Shown piece after piece: positions 43,267 to 53,515 of a stretch of 64,000 nucleotides of DNA; position 1 is the stretch's first letter; each line of letters opens with the position of its first letter. The notes beneath the pieces are model-generated. The model searched no databases. It was not told the DNA's origin and worked only from the letters and a program-made list of their open reading frames with translations. Source of the stretch: Tistlia sp040905785 (GTDB taxonomy: Bacteria; Pseudomonadota; Alphaproteobacteria; Kiloniellales; DSM-21159). The stretch covers positions 6,072 through 70,071 of the forward strand of contig NZ_JBBDQW010000089.1 of NCBI RefSeq assembly GCF_040905785.1, written 5' to 3'. A program made the position numbers and the translations under genes.

Positions 43267-43748
43267 ACGATACCAGCGCAGCGCCCCCCGCCAAGCCCCT
43301 GAAGGAGCTCGGTGCCGCCGACATCCTCGGCGTCATGCGGATGATCCCGCACCGCTATCCCTTCCTGATGATCGACCGCGTCATCGAGATCGAGAACGAC
43401 GTCCGCGCGGTCGGCATCAAGAACGTCTCGATCAACGAGCCGCACTTCCAGGGCCATTTTCCGCGCCAGCCGATCATGCCCGGCGTCCTGATCATCGAGG
43501 CGATGGCCCAGACCGCCGCGGTGCTCGTGGTCGAGACGCTCGAGGGAGCGGCGGCCGGAAAGCTGGTCTACTTCATGTCGATCGACGAGGCGCGCTTCCG
43601 CAAGCCGGTCTTTCCGGGCGACCAGATCCGCGTCGAGGTCTCGAAGGTGCGCAACCGCGGCCAGGTCTGGAAGTTCCGCGGCGAGGCCAAGGTCGGCGGC
43701 CGTCTGATGGCCGAGGCCGCCTTCACTGCGATGATCATGGACGACTGA
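43263..43748 (+). CDS. fabZ: 3-hydroxyacyl-ACP dehydratase FabZ
   Basis: This 161-residue hot-dog-fold dehydratase acts in fatty acid elongation. The catalytic His is in HFQGHFPRQPIMPGV and the Glu in IEAMAQTAAV. The ATG at 43263 overlaps the lpxD stop (ATGA). An N-terminal extension to 43227 would overlap lpxD further and has no motif. Confidence 0.96.
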   Translation: MNDTSAAPPAKPLKELGAADILGVMRMIPHRYPFLMIDRVIEIENDVRAVGIKNVSINEPHFQGHFPRQPIMPGVLIIEAMAQTAAVLVVETLEGAAAGKLVYFMSIDEARFRKPVFPGDQIRVEVSKVRNRGQVWKFRGEAKVGGRLMAEAAFTAMIMDD

Positions 43749-44551
43749 TGGCATCTGTCCACGCCACCGCGATCGTCGAGGCGGGGGCCAGGCTGGGGGA
43801 GGGGGTCGAGGTCGGCCCCTTCTGTCTGGTCGGGCCCGAGGTCGAGCTCGGCGACCGGGTCAAGCTGCACAGCCACGTCGTCGTCGCCGGACGCACCAGC
43901 ATCGGCGCGGGCACGGCGATCTTCCCATTCGCCTCGCTCGGCCACGCGCCCCAGGACCTCAAATACGCCGGCGAGGCATCACGCCTCGAGATCGGCCGCG
44001 ACAACGTCATCCGCGAGCAGGTGACGATGAACCCCGGCACCGCCGGCGGCGGCCTGCTGACCCGCGTGGGCGACGGTTGCCTGTTCATGGTCGGCGCCCA
44101 CGTCGCCCACGACTGCCAGGTCGGCGACCGCGTGATCCTGGCGAACAACGCGACCCTGGCCGGCCACGTCCAGGTCGGCGAGCAGGCCATCGTCGGCGGC
44201 CTCTCGGCAGTCCACCAGTTCGTGCGCATCGGCCGCCACGCTATGATCGGCGGCATGTCGGGCATCGAGCACGACGTCATTCCCTACGGCCTGGCGATGG
44301 GCGAGCGGGCTCGCCTGGGCGGCCTCAACCTGGTCGGCCTGAAGCGGCGCGGCTACGAGCGCGGCCAGATCCAGGGCATGCTGGCCGCCTACCAGCGCCT
44401 GTTCGAGGGCGACGGCACCCTCGCCGAGCGGGCCGTCCAGGTCGCCGAGGAGTACGCCGGGCTCGACCCGGTGCGCGACATCGTCGCTTTCGTGCAGGCC
44501 GATTCATCGCGCGCGCTCTGCCAGCCGCGCCCCGCCCATGGCGGCCGCTGA
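43748..44551 (+). CDS. lpxA: UDP-N-acetylglucosamine acyltransferase
   Basis: This 267-residue trimeric left-handed beta-helix enzyme begins lipid A synthesis by O-acylating UDP-GlcNAc. The catalytic His lies in VGAHVAHDCQVGD, and a helical C-terminal domain follows from about 195. It starts on the last base of the fabZ stop and overlaps lpxI by 14 bp. Confidence 0.97.
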   Translation: MASVHATAIVEAGARLGEGVEVGPFCLVGPEVELGDRVKLHSHVVVAGRTSIGAGTAIFPFASLGHAPQDLKYAGEASRLEIGRDNVIREQVTMNPGTAGGGLLTRVGDGCLFMVGAHVAHDCQVGDRVILANNATLAGHVQVGEQAIVGGLSAVHQFVRIGRHAMIGGMSGIEHDVIPYGLAMGERARLGGLNLVGLKRRGYERGQIQGMLAAYQRLFEGDGTLAERAVQVAEEYAGLDPVRDIVAFVQADSSRALCQPRPAHGGR

Positions 44552-45401
44552 CGCCGCTCCGGCGCGCCCCGGGCTCGGCATCATCGCCGGGGCCGGACCG
44601 GTTCCCCGCCGGCTGATCCAGGCCTGCCGCGATGCCGGCCGCCCGCTCTGCGTGGTCGCCTTCGAGGGCCAGACCGATCCCGAGACCGTCGAGGACGTGC
44701 CCCACCTCTGGACCCGCCTCGGCGCGGCCGGCGAGATCCTCGACTTCCTGCGCGCCCAACAGGTCGGCGAGCTGGTCCTGGCCGGGCCGATCAAGCGGCC
44801 CAGCCTCTCGGAGGTGCGCCCCGACTGGCGCGCCGCCCGGTTCTTCGCGCGGATCGGCAAGCGCGCCTTCTCCGACGACGGGCTGCTCGGCTCGATCGTC
44901 CGCGCCCTGGAGGAGGAGGAGGGCTTTCGCGTGGTCGGCCTCGACCAGCTCCTGGGCGGCGGGCCGCTGCGGCCGGGTCCGCTCGGGCGCCACCGGCCCG
45001 ACGCGCTCGCCCAGGCCGACATCCGCCGCGGCGTCGAGGTCGCGCGCGCCGTCGGCCGCCTCGACATCGGCCAGGCCGTCGTCGTGCAGCAGGGCACGGT
45101 GCTCGGCGTCGAGGCGATCGAGGGCACGGACGCCCTGCTGGCGCGCTGCGCCGGGCTGGCGCTTTCCGGCCCCGGCGGTGTCCTGGTCAAGCTCAGCAAG
45201 CCGCAGCAGGAGCGCCGCGTCGACCTGCCGACGGTCGGGCGCGACACCGTTGCCGGCGCCGCTTCGGCCGGCCTGCGCGGCTTGGCCGTCGAGGCCCGCG
45301 GCACGCTGATCGTCGACCGCGCCGAGACCGTCGCCGCGGCCGACGCCGCGGGGCTGTTCCTGGTCGCGGTCGATTCCGGCGATCCGGACCCCGCCCCGTG
45401 A
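44538..45401 (+). CDS. lpxI: UDP-2,3-diacylglucosamine pyrophosphatase LpxI
   Basis: This 287-residue LpxI (DUF1009) protein hydrolyses UDP-diacylglucosamine to lipid X, replacing LpxH in alphaproteobacteria. Seen here are GIIAGAGPVPRRLIQA at the N-terminus, GPIKRPSLSEVRPDW, VVQQGTVLGVEAIEGTDALL and VKLSKPQQERRVDLPT, all typical. It overlaps lpxA by 14 bp and lpxB by 4 bp. Confidence 0.95.
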   Translation: MAAADAAPARPGLGIIAGAGPVPRRLIQACRDAGRPLCVVAFEGQTDPETVEDVPHLWTRLGAAGEILDFLRAQQVGELVLAGPIKRPSLSEVRPDWRAARFFARIGKRAFSDDGLLGSIVRALEEEEGFRVVGLDQLLGGGPLRPGPLGRHRPDALAQADIRRGVEVARAVGRLDIGQAVVVQQGTVLGVEAIEGTDALLARCAGLALSGPGGVLVKLSKPQQERRVDLPTVGRDTVAGAASAGLRGLAVEARGTLIVDRAETVAAADAAGLFLVAVDSGDPDPAP

Positions 45402-46597
45402 GCGGCGAGGGGACCGGCGCCGGGACAGGCCTGCGGCCGATCTTCCTGGTCGCCGGCGAGCCTTCGGGCGACCAGCTCGGCGGCCGCCTGATGGCGGCGA
45501 TGCGGCGGCGCGCGGGCGGCGAGCTGCGGTTCCTGGGGGTCGGCGGCGAGCGCATGGCGGAGCAGGGACTGGACAGCCTGTTCCCGATGCGCGAGCTCTC
45601 GGTGATGGGCTTGACCGAGGTGCTGCCGCATCTGGCCCGAATCCTCGCCCGCATGGCCGAGACCGAGGCGGCGGCGCGCGCTGCGCGCCCGGCGGTCTTC
45701 GTCTCGATCGACAGCCCGGGCTTCTCGCTGCGCCTCGCCCGGCGTCTGAAGGACAGCGGCATGCCGCTGGTCCACTACGCCGCCCCCTCGGTCTGGGCCT
45801 GGAAGCCCTGGCGGGCGCGCCGGATCGCCCGCTACCTCGACCACCTGCTCTGCCTGCTGCCCTTCGAGCCGCCCTACTTCGAGCGCCACGGCCTGCCGAC
45901 CACCTTCGTCGGCCATCCAGCCATCGAGGCGCTCGCCGAGGCCGGCGGCGGGGCGGGAGCGGCCTTCCGGGAGCGCCACGGCCTACCGGGCGAGGCGCCG
46001 CTGCTCTGCGTGCTGCCGGGTAGCCGGATGGGCGAGGTGCGCCGCCTGCTGCCGCTGTTCGGCGAGGCGCTGGGCCGGCTCCCGAAGGATCTCGAGGGCC
46101 TGCGGGTCGTCGTGCCGACCGTGCCCGGCGTCGCCGAGGCGGTGCGCGCCGGCACCGCGGCCTGGCCACTGCCGACCCTGGTCGTCGAGGGCGTGCGGGA
46201 CAAGTACGGCGCCTTCGCCGCCGCGCGTGCGGCGCTGGCCGCCTCCGGCACCGTCGCCGTCGAGCTCGCGGTCGCCGGCGTGCCGACGGTGATCGGCTAC
46301 CGGGTCGGCGAGCTCAGCGCCGCGATCGCCCGGCGCATGATCCGGGTGCGCTTCGTCTCCATTCCCAACCTGGTGCTCGACCGGGCGGTGATGCCGGAGT
46401 TCCTGCAGCAGGACTGCACGCCGGCGAAGCTGGCGGGGGCTTTGGGCCCGCTGCTCGCCGGCGGCCCCGAGCGCGAGGCGCAGCTCTCCGGCCTGCGCGA
46501 GGCGGTCGCTCTGCTCGGCGGCGCCGGCCCCGGCAGCCCGAGCGAGCAGGCCGCGGCCATTGTCCTGGCGCTCGCCGACCGCGCGCGGTCCTCGTGA
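45398..46597 (+). CDS. lpxB: Lipid A disaccharide synthase
   Basis: This 399-residue GT-B-type glycosyltransferase joins lipid X with UDP-diacylglucosamine. VAGEPSGDQLGG near the start, YAAPSVWAWKPWRARR and LPGSRMGEVRRLLP are signature segments. GTG start overlapping the lpxI stop. It ends tail to tail, one base from the diheme cytochrome gene on the other strand. Confidence 0.96.
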   Translation: MSGEGTGAGTGLRPIFLVAGEPSGDQLGGRLMAAMRRRAGGELRFLGVGGERMAEQGLDSLFPMRELSVMGLTEVLPHLARILARMAETEAAARAARPAVFVSIDSPGFSLRLARRLKDSGMPLVHYAAPSVWAWKPWRARRIARYLDHLLCLLPFEPPYFERHGLPTTFVGHPAIEALAEAGGGAGAAFRERHGLPGEAPLLCVLPGSRMGEVRRLLPLFGEALGRLPKDLEGLRVVVPTVPGVAEAVRAGTAAWPLPTLVVEGVRDKYGAFAAARAALAASGTVAVELAVAGVPTVIGYRVGELSAAIARRMIRVRFVSIPNLVLDRAVMPEFLQQDCTPAKLAGALGPLLAGGPEREAQLSGLREAVALLGGAGPGSPSEQAAAIVLALADRARSS

Positions 46598-46598
46598 C

Positions 46599-47483
46599 CT
46601 ACTCGTCCGGCAGGGGCGGCAGGGCGAGCAGGTAGGCGGCGATCGCCGCCCGGTCCTCGGCGGTCAGCCGGCTCGTCGAATCCTTGATGACCGGGGCCAT
46701 GGCGCCGCCCGCGACGTCGCCGTCGGGCAGGAAGCCGGTTTCCAGGAAGAAGGTCATGTCGGTGGCGTCCCAGGCGCCGATGCCGTCCTCCTGGTGCGGC
46801 GTGATGTTCGGCACGCGCTTGCCCTCGGGGCCTTGGGGATTGCCCGCCAGCCGCCGAGCCTCCTCCGTCGCGCCGGCGAAGTTGCGCGGCGTGTGGCATT
46901 CGCCGCAGTGGCCGAGGTGCTCGACCAGGTAGGCGCCGCGGTTCCAGGCCTCGCCCTGCTCCGGATCCGGCGCGAAGGGCGCCGCGTCGAAATGGAGCCA
47001 GCGCCACGCCCAGAGGCCCGGGCGCAGGCTGAAGGGGAAGTCCAGGTCGTGGTCCGGCACGGCATTGCGGACCGGGGTCAGGCTCTGCAGGTAGGCGAAG
47101 AGGTCGTCGGCGTCTGCCTCGGTCATGCCGGCGTAGGAGGGGTAGGGGAAGGCGGGATAGTAGGGGCTGCCGTCGGGCGCCAGCCCCTCGCGCAGGGCGG
47201 CGCGGAACTGGGCGGCGCTCCAGCCGCCCAGGCCGGTCTCGGGATCGGGCGTCAGGTTCGGCGTGCGGAAGGTGCCGAAGGGCGTCTGCAGCGCCCGCCC
47301 CCCGGCCAGCGGCACGGCATCCTCGGCCTCGGCGGTGTGGCAGGTCACGCAGCCGGCGGCGTGCAGCAGGTAGCGGCCGCGCGCAACGGCCTCCTCCTCC
47401 GCGGGCGGCTCCTGGGCCGCGACGTCGGTGGCAAGCGGCCACAGCAGGAGGAGAATGGGCAGGAGGCGTGCTGGCAGCCCCAT
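46599..47483 (-). CDS. Secreted diheme cytochrome c
   Basis: This 294-residue periplasmic protein has a signal peptide (about 1-23) and two CXXCH haem sites: CVTCH in the first domain and CGECH in the second. The conserved FRTPNLTPDPETGLGGW and VPNITPHQEDGIGAWDATDM segments match diheme cytochromes that pair with dehydrogenases such as alcohol or gluconate dehydrogenase subunits. No dehydrogenase gene lies nearby. It follows the cytochrome c'-like gene by 5 bp, so they form an operon. The electron donor and acceptor are unknown. Confidence 0.9.
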   Translation of the reverse strand: MGLPARLLPILLLLWPLATDVAAQEPPAEEEAVARGRYLLHAAGCVTCHTAEAEDAVPLAGGRALQTPFGTFRTPNLTPDPETGLGGWSAAQFRAALREGLAPDGSPYYPAFPYPSYAGMTEADADDLFAYLQSLTPVRNAVPDHDLDFPFSLRPGLWAWRWLHFDAAPFAPDPEQGEAWNRGAYLVEHLGHCGECHTPRNFAGATEEARRLAGNPQGPEGKRVPNITPHQEDGIGAWDATDMTFFLETGFLPDGDVAGGAMAPVIKDSTSRLTAEDRAAIAAYLLALPPLPDE

Positions 47484-47488
47484 GGGCA

Positions 47489-47944
47489 CTAGTCTTCGGC
47501 CCGGAAGTCCTCGTGGCAGGCGCCGCAGCTGCCCCCCAGCTTCTGGAAGGCCTCGAGGATCTGCGCCCGGTCGCCGCTCTGGGCGGCGGCGGGGAAGGCC
47601 GCGGCGGCCGTCTCGAAGGCCTCCAGCGCCTCGGCGAAGTCCTCGGGGTTCTCCCAGATCGCCGGCAGCGCGTCGGTCTCCGCGTAGTCGTCGGGGCCGG
47701 AGTTTTCCGGGAAGACATCCCGCACCGCCGGCGCGGTCGCGGCGATCGCCTCGGCGTGCGCGGCGACGTGGTCGTAGGAGACCTGCTGCTTGACGATGGC
47801 GGCGATCGCGCCGGCATGGCCGCCCAGCGAGCGCATCACCGCGCTGCGGTAGTCGACGAGATTCTTCGGCTCGTCCGCCGCCAGCGCGGCGCCGGACAGG
47901 GCGACCAGGGTCGCGGTCAGGACGGCAAGGGGCACGGAACGCAT
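47489..47944 (-). CDS. Cytochrome c'-type (class II) protein
   Basis: This 151-residue periplasmic four-helix-bundle cytochrome has a signal peptide (to about 22, AALA) and one C-terminal haem site, CGACH, in GGSCGACHEDFR. The position of the haem motif near the end is diagnostic for the class. Cytochromes c' bind NO and can protect against nitrosative stress, or act as small redox carriers. An imperfect palindrome lies just upstream. Confidence 0.92.
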   Translation of the reverse strand: MRSVPLAVLTATLVALSGAALAADEPKNLVDYRSAVMRSLGGHAGAIAAIVKQQVSYDHVAAHAEAIAATAPAVRDVFPENSGPDDYAETDALPAIWENPEDFAEALEAFETAAAAFPAAAQSGDRAQILEAFQKLGGSCGACHEDFRAED

Positions 47945-47960
47945 CGTCGGAGCCTCCCCT

Positions 47961-47987
47961 GTGATTGTCGGTACATGACAGTATCAC
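47961..47987. promoter_or_regulatory. Imperfect palindrome upstream of the cytochrome operon
   Basis: Outer GTGAT/ATCAC and inner TGTC-N7-GACA arms (with a two-base bulge) lie 17-43 bp before the cytochrome c' start, in the gltA-cytochrome gap. It could be an operator or an mRNA hairpin; no regulator can be named. Confidence 0.4.
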
Positions 47988-48054
47988 GGGGCTCGGGGCG
48001 TGCCGTTTTGACGATTCCGTGAGCCGCCGGAAACGGGCGTCCGGGCCGCGAGGC

Positions 48055-49377
<1,323 letters not shown>

Positions 49378-49427
49378 GTGCCTAAAGGTGGGGGCCTGCC
49401 TGCTCGGGGCGCCCTTGGTTGCGGCGC

Positions 49428-49456
49428 AGCATACTGGGCGGGCCGCCGTCGATCAA
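49428..49456 (-). promoter_or_regulatory. Sigma70-type promoter of gltA
   Basis: On the minus strand, TTGATC (49456-49451) and TATGCT (49433-49428) are exactly 17 bp apart. The expected start near 49421 gives a leader of about 44 bases. Confidence 0.55.
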
Positions 49457-49521
49457 TTCCATCCGCGCCGCCCGCGGGCCACGGCTCCCGTGCTCGCCCG
49501 ACGGCAACGATGGCGGGGAAC

Positions 49522-50928
49522 CTAGCGTTCCGCGAGCCGGTCGTCGAGCCGGCCCAGGCTCTCCTCGCGCCCCAGGATCGCCGCGCACTCGAAGATCGGC
49601 GGCGAGACGTTGGAGCCGGTCAGGGCCGCGCGCAGCGGCTGCGCGACGGCGCCCAGCTTGACCGCCTCGGCCTCGGCGAAGGCGCGAACCTCGGCCTCGA
49701 TCGCCTCGGCGCTCCAGTCGCCGAGCGCGGCCAGGCGCGGCCGCAGCCGGCCGAGCAGGGCGCGGGCGTCGGCGTCGAGCAGCTTTCCGGCCTTGTCGTT
49801 GAGCGCCAGCGGCCGCTCGGCGGCATAGAAGGCGCCGAGCTCTGCCAGCTCCTTGAGGGTCTTGGCCCGCGCCTTCATGCCGGCCATGCCGGCGGCCAGG
49901 CGCTCGCGGGCGAGCGGCGAGGGCGGAGCCTGGAGGAAGCCGGCGACCAGCTCGGCCAGGCGCGCGTCCTCGGCCTCGCGGATGTAGTGGCCGTTCAGGT
50001 GGTTGAGCTTGTCGAAGTCGAAGCGCGCCGGGGAGCGGCCGACGCCCTCGAGGTCGAACCACTCGATCGCCTGGTCGGTCGGGATGATCTCCTCGTCGCC
50101 GTGCCCCCAGCCGAGCCGCAGCAGGTAGTTGCGCAGGGCCTCCGGCAGGTAGCCCATCTCGCGGTAGGCCTCGACGCCGAGCGCGCCGTGGCGCTTCGAC
50201 AGCTTGGCGCCGTCGGGGCCGTGGATCAGCGGGATGTGGGCGAAGGCCGGCGGCTCCCAGCCGGCGAGGCGGTAGAGCTGGGTCTGGCGGAAGGCGTTGG
50301 TCAGGTGGTCGTCGCCGCGGATCACGGTGGTCACGTCCATGTCGTGGTCGTCGACCACGACCGAGAGCATGTAGGTCGGCGTGCCGTCGGCGCGCAGCAG
50401 CACCATATCGTCGAGCTGGGCGTTGGCGACCGTGACCTCGCCCTGGACCAGGTCGGCGATCCGGGTCTCGCCCTCCTGCGGCGCCCGCAGCCGCACCACC
50501 GGGGGCACGCCGGCCGGCGCCTCGGCGGGATCGCGGTCGCGCCAGCGGCCGTCGTAGCGCAGCGGCCGGCCCTCGGCGCGCGCCGTCGCGCGCATCTCCT
50601 CCAGCTCGGCCTGGCTCGCGTAGCAGTGGTAGGCCTTGCCCTCGGCCAGCAGCTGCCGCGCGACCTCGGCGTGGCGCTCGGCGCGCGCGGACTGATAGAC
50701 GACCTCGCCGTCCCACGCCAAGCCGAGCCAGGACAGGCCGTCGAGGATCGCCTCGATCGCCGGCTCGGTCGAGCGCGCCCGGTCGGTGTCCTCGATGCGC
50801 AGCAGGAAGCGCCCGCCGTGGTGCCTGGCGTAGAGCCAGTTGAACAGGGCCGTGCGGGCGCCGCCGATATGCAGGAAGCCGGTCGGCGAGGGAGCGAAAC
50901 GGGTCACGGGGCGGGTCACGGGAGGCAT
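49522..50928 (-). CDS. gltX: Glutamyl-tRNA synthetase
   Basis: This 468-residue class I synthetase charges tRNA-Glu, and possibly also tRNA-Gln for amidation. The HIGH-type motif is in APSPTGFLHIGGARTAL, and the KMSKS-type loop is GAKLSKRHGALG. The start at 50928 (MPPVTRPVTRFAPSPTG) is standard; a GTG 60 bp upstream in frame would add a Pro-rich stretch. Confidence 0.96.
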   Translation of the reverse strand: MPPVTRPVTRFAPSPTGFLHIGGARTALFNWLYARHHGGRFLLRIEDTDRARSTEPAIEAILDGLSWLGLAWDGEVVYQSARAERHAEVARQLLAEGKAYHCYASQAELEEMRATARAEGRPLRYDGRWRDRDPAEAPAGVPPVVRLRAPQEGETRIADLVQGEVTVANAQLDDMVLLRADGTPTYMLSVVVDDHDMDVTTVIRGDDHLTNAFRQTQLYRLAGWEPPAFAHIPLIHGPDGAKLSKRHGALGVEAYREMGYLPEALRNYLLRLGWGHGDEEIIPTDQAIEWFDLEGVGRSPARFDFDKLNHLNGHYIREAEDARLAELVAGFLQAPPSPLARERLAAGMAGMKARAKTLKELAELGAFYAAERPLALNDKAGKLLDADARALLGRLRPRLAALGDWSAEAIEAEVRAFAEAEAVKLGAVAQPLRAALTGSNVSPPIFECAAILGREESLGRLDDRLAER

Positions 50929-51093
50929 GGCCGGCGGGATGATCCTGATGGTGGCGGGCTCGGGCGGGTAGGCGGGGCTGTCTAGCACGGCCCGCGCGGG
51001 ATCGCATCCCCGGCGGGTTCAGTTTGCAGTAGCGCAGGCGGCGGTCTTCTCCGATCCTTGCGGGCATCGACGGCTCGGCGGGGGGACGGGCGC

Positions 51094-53268
51094 GTGGTCG
51101 CAGGCTTCGCTCGACTGGTCCAGGCGGCCCGGCCGCAGGCGGCGCTCTGGCTGCCGGTGCTGCTCGGCGCCGGCATCGCGCTCTACTTCCTGCTCCCGGT
51201 CGAGCCGCCGCTGTGGCCGGCGCCGGCGTCGCTGGCGGTTCTCGCGCTGGCGATCCTCGCCGCGCGCCGGACGCCGCGCGCACCGGGCTGGCTTGGGCCG
51301 CTGCTGCTCGCGGCCTTCGCCCTGGCCCTGGGCTTCCAGCTCGCCCAGGCGCGCAGCCTCCGGGTCGCGGCGCCGGTGCTCGAGCGCGAGCTCGGCCCGC
51401 TGCGCCTGGAAGCCACGGTCGAGCGGGTCGAGCGGCGCGACGCCGGGCGGCGCCTGTGGCTCGCCGACGCGACGGTCGGGCGCCTGCCGGCGGCGGCGAC
51501 GCCGGCGCGGCTGCGCGTCACCCTGCGCGGGCTGGAGCCGGCGGTCCGGCCTGGCGACCGGGTCGCGCTGCTGGCGATTCTGCGGCCGCCGCCCGGCCCG
51601 GCGACGCCCGGCGCCTACGATTTCGCCCGCCAGGCCTGGTTCCTGCGGCTCGGCGCCGTCGGCTTCGCGCTCGGCGAGCTCGAGCTGCTGGCGAGGCCGC
51701 CCGCCGCGGGCCCGCTCGAGCGCATGGTGCGCTGGCGCGAGCGGCTGCGCCAGGCGATCGCCGAGCGGGTTCTGACGGTGCTGCCCGACCGCCGCGGCGC
51801 GGTCGCCGCGGCGCTGATGGTCGGCGAGCGCGGCGCGATCCCCGAGGACACCCTGGCGGCGCTGCGCGACAGCGGCCTGGCGCACCTGCTGGCGATCTCC
51901 GGCCTGCATCTCGGCCTTGCGGCAGGCACCGTCTTCTTCGCCCTGCGCGCGCTGCTGGCCGCCAATCCGGCGCTCGCCCTGACCCGGCCGATCAAGAAGT
52001 GGGCGGCGCTGGCCGCCCTGGCGGCCGCCTTCGCCTACCTGCAGCTGGCCGGCGCCAGCGTGACCGCCCAGCGCGCCTTCGTGATGGTCGGGCTGGTGAT
52101 GCTCGCGGTGCTGCTCGACCGCAGCGCCCTGACCCTGCGGCTGGTCGCCTGGGCCGCCTTGGGGGTGCTGTTGCTGGCGCCAGAAAGCCTGGTCGGCGCC
52201 TCCTTCCAGATGTCCTTCGCGGCGGTCGTGGCCCTGGTCTCGGCCTGGGAGCTCTGGCGCCTGCGCCGCGAGCGCGGCGGCCGGGGCGGCGCTCCGCGGG
52301 GCGAGAGCCTGTGGCGCCGGCCGCTCGGTTACGTCGCGGCGCTCGCCTTCACCTCGCTGGTCGCCGGTCTCGCGACCGCGCCCTTCGCCGCCTACCACTT
52401 CAACCGGCTGGCGCTCTACGGCCTGGTCGCCAACCTGCTTGCGGTGCCGCTCGCCGCCTTCCTGGTCATGCCGGCGGCCCTGCTGGCGCTGCTCGCCATG
52501 CCGTTCGGCCTCGACGCGCCCTTCCTGTGGCTGCTCGGCGCCGGGGTCGGCGGGATCCTGTGGGCCGGGGAGTGGGTCGCCGGCTGGCCCGGCGCCGTGG
52601 CCCTGGTCCCGGCCATGCCGGGCTGGGGCCTCGCCGCCGTCGCGCTCGGCGGGCTGTGGCTCTGCCTGTGGCGGCCGCCGGCGCTGCGCCTCGCGGGGAT
52701 GCCGCTGCTGCTGCTCGGCCTGCTCTCGCCCTGGAGCGTCGCGCCGCCGGACCTGCTGGTCGCCGAGGACGGGCGGCTCGTGGCGGTGCGCGGGCCGGAC
52801 GGCGAGCTCGCGCTCTCGAGCAATCGCCGCGCGCGCTTCGTCGCCGAGCAGTGGCTGCGCCAAAGCGCAAGCAGCGCGCCGCTCGCCTGGCCGGCGCCCG
52901 GCGAGGCCGGCGGGGACTGGCTGCGCTGCGACGGCGACGGCTGCCTGGTCGGGACCGCCTGGGGCCGGATCGCGCTGCCCGAGCGGCCGCTGGCGCTGGA
53001 GGAGGACTGCCGCGCCGCCCGGATCCTGGTCACGACGCTGTCGGTGCCGCGCGCCTGCGGCCAGGGCCCGCCGGCTCCGGAGCTGATCGTCGACCGCTGG
53101 CGGCTCTACCGCGAGGGCGGCCACGCGATCCGGCTGTCCGCCGCCGGCCTCGCCGTCGAGACGACCCGCGCGCGGCGCGGCAAGCGCCCCTGGGTCCGCC
53201 GCGCCGGCCGCCCGCGGCTGCCGCCCTGGGAGCGGGAGGCGGCGGCGGAGGCGGCTGGCGAGGAGTGA
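51094..53268 (+). CDS. comEC: ComEC/Rec2 family DNA-uptake membrane protein
   Basis: This 724-residue (from the chosen GTG) inner-membrane protein has many hydrophobic helices. The N-terminal DUF4131 region is followed by a competence domain with DSGLAHLLAISGLHLGLAAG. The C-terminal region (about 570-680) starts LLVAEDGRLVAVRGPDGEL and lacks the HxHxDH metal motif of the metallo-beta-lactamase domain found in longer ComEC proteins. The GTG at 51094 has GGGGGA 7 bp upstream; a TTG at 51058 is also in frame. ComEC passes single-stranded DNA into the cell, but no other competence genes are here. Confidence 0.88.
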   Translation: MVAGFARLVQAARPQAALWLPVLLGAGIALYFLLPVEPPLWPAPASLAVLALAILAARRTPRAPGWLGPLLLAAFALALGFQLAQARSLRVAAPVLERELGPLRLEATVERVERRDAGRRLWLADATVGRLPAAATPARLRVTLRGLEPAVRPGDRVALLAILRPPPGPATPGAYDFARQAWFLRLGAVGFALGELELLARPPAAGPLERMVRWRERLRQAIAERVLTVLPDRRGAVAAALMVGERGAIPEDTLAALRDSGLAHLLAISGLHLGLAAGTVFFALRALLAANPALALTRPIKKWAALAALAAAFAYLQLAGASVTAQRAFVMVGLVMLAVLLDRSALTLRLVAWAALGVLLLAPESLVGASFQMSFAAVVALVSAWELWRLRRERGGRGGAPRGESLWRRPLGYVAALAFTSLVAGLATAPFAAYHFNRLALYGLVANLLAVPLAAFLVMPAALLALLAMPFGLDAPFLWLLGAGVGGILWAGEWVAGWPGAVALVPAMPGWGLAAVALGGLWLCLWRPPALRLAGMPLLLLGLLSPWSVAPPDLLVAEDGRLVAVRGPDGELALSSNRRARFVAEQWLRQSASSAPLAWPAPGEAGGDWLRCDGDGCLVGTAWGRIALPERPLALEEDCRAARILVTTLSVPRACGQGPPAPELIVDRWRLYREGGHAIRLSAAGLAVETTRARRGKRPWVRRAGRPRLPPWEREAAAEAAGEE

Positions 53269-53288
53269 GGCGGCCTGGCCGGTGGCGG

Positions 53289-53447
53289 CACACCCCTCGA
53301 CGGGCTCGGGGTGAAGCGAATGCAGGGGCGGGGGTCTTGCGGTGGCGCCGTCCGCGACGTCGCCGTGGCCAACCGCCTCGTCAGGCGGCGCCGTCCGGGA
53401 CGTCGCCCCTGCCGGCCGCTTCGCCCCGAGCGGGTCGAGGGGCGTGG
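53289..53447. repeat. Inverted pair of dispersed repeat B, with internal direct repeat
   Basis: Copies at 53289-53318 (minus) and 53417-53447 (plus) share CGCTTCGCCCCGAGC...GTCGAGGGG and face each other. Between them the 21-bp sequence GGCGCCGTCCGSGACGTCGCC is directly repeated at 53344-53364 and 53387-53407. The same dispersed repeat is found at 63354-63385 and 63903-63968. Confidence 0.85.
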
Positions 53448-53472
53448 GAGCGGCGGCCGGGCGGCCGATCGG

Positions 53473-53515
53473 TAGCGGCGGGTCAGTAGCGGCGCGGTCA
53501 GTAGCGGCGGATCAG
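53473..53515. repeat. Triple 14/15-bp repeat over the lexA stop codon
   Basis: Three units (TAGCGGCGGGTCAG, TAGCGGCGCGGTCAG, TAGCGGCGGATCAG) at 53473-53486, 53487-53501 and 53502-53515. The lexA stop lies in the second unit, so the C-terminal codons and stop region are duplicated downstream of the gene. Confidence 0.85.

Noticed and set aside
51094..53268. ComEC as a truncated gene because the metallo-beta-lactamase domain is missing
   Set aside because: The C-terminal region is continuous and similar in form to shorter alphaproteobacterial ComEC proteins, so I treat it as full length.
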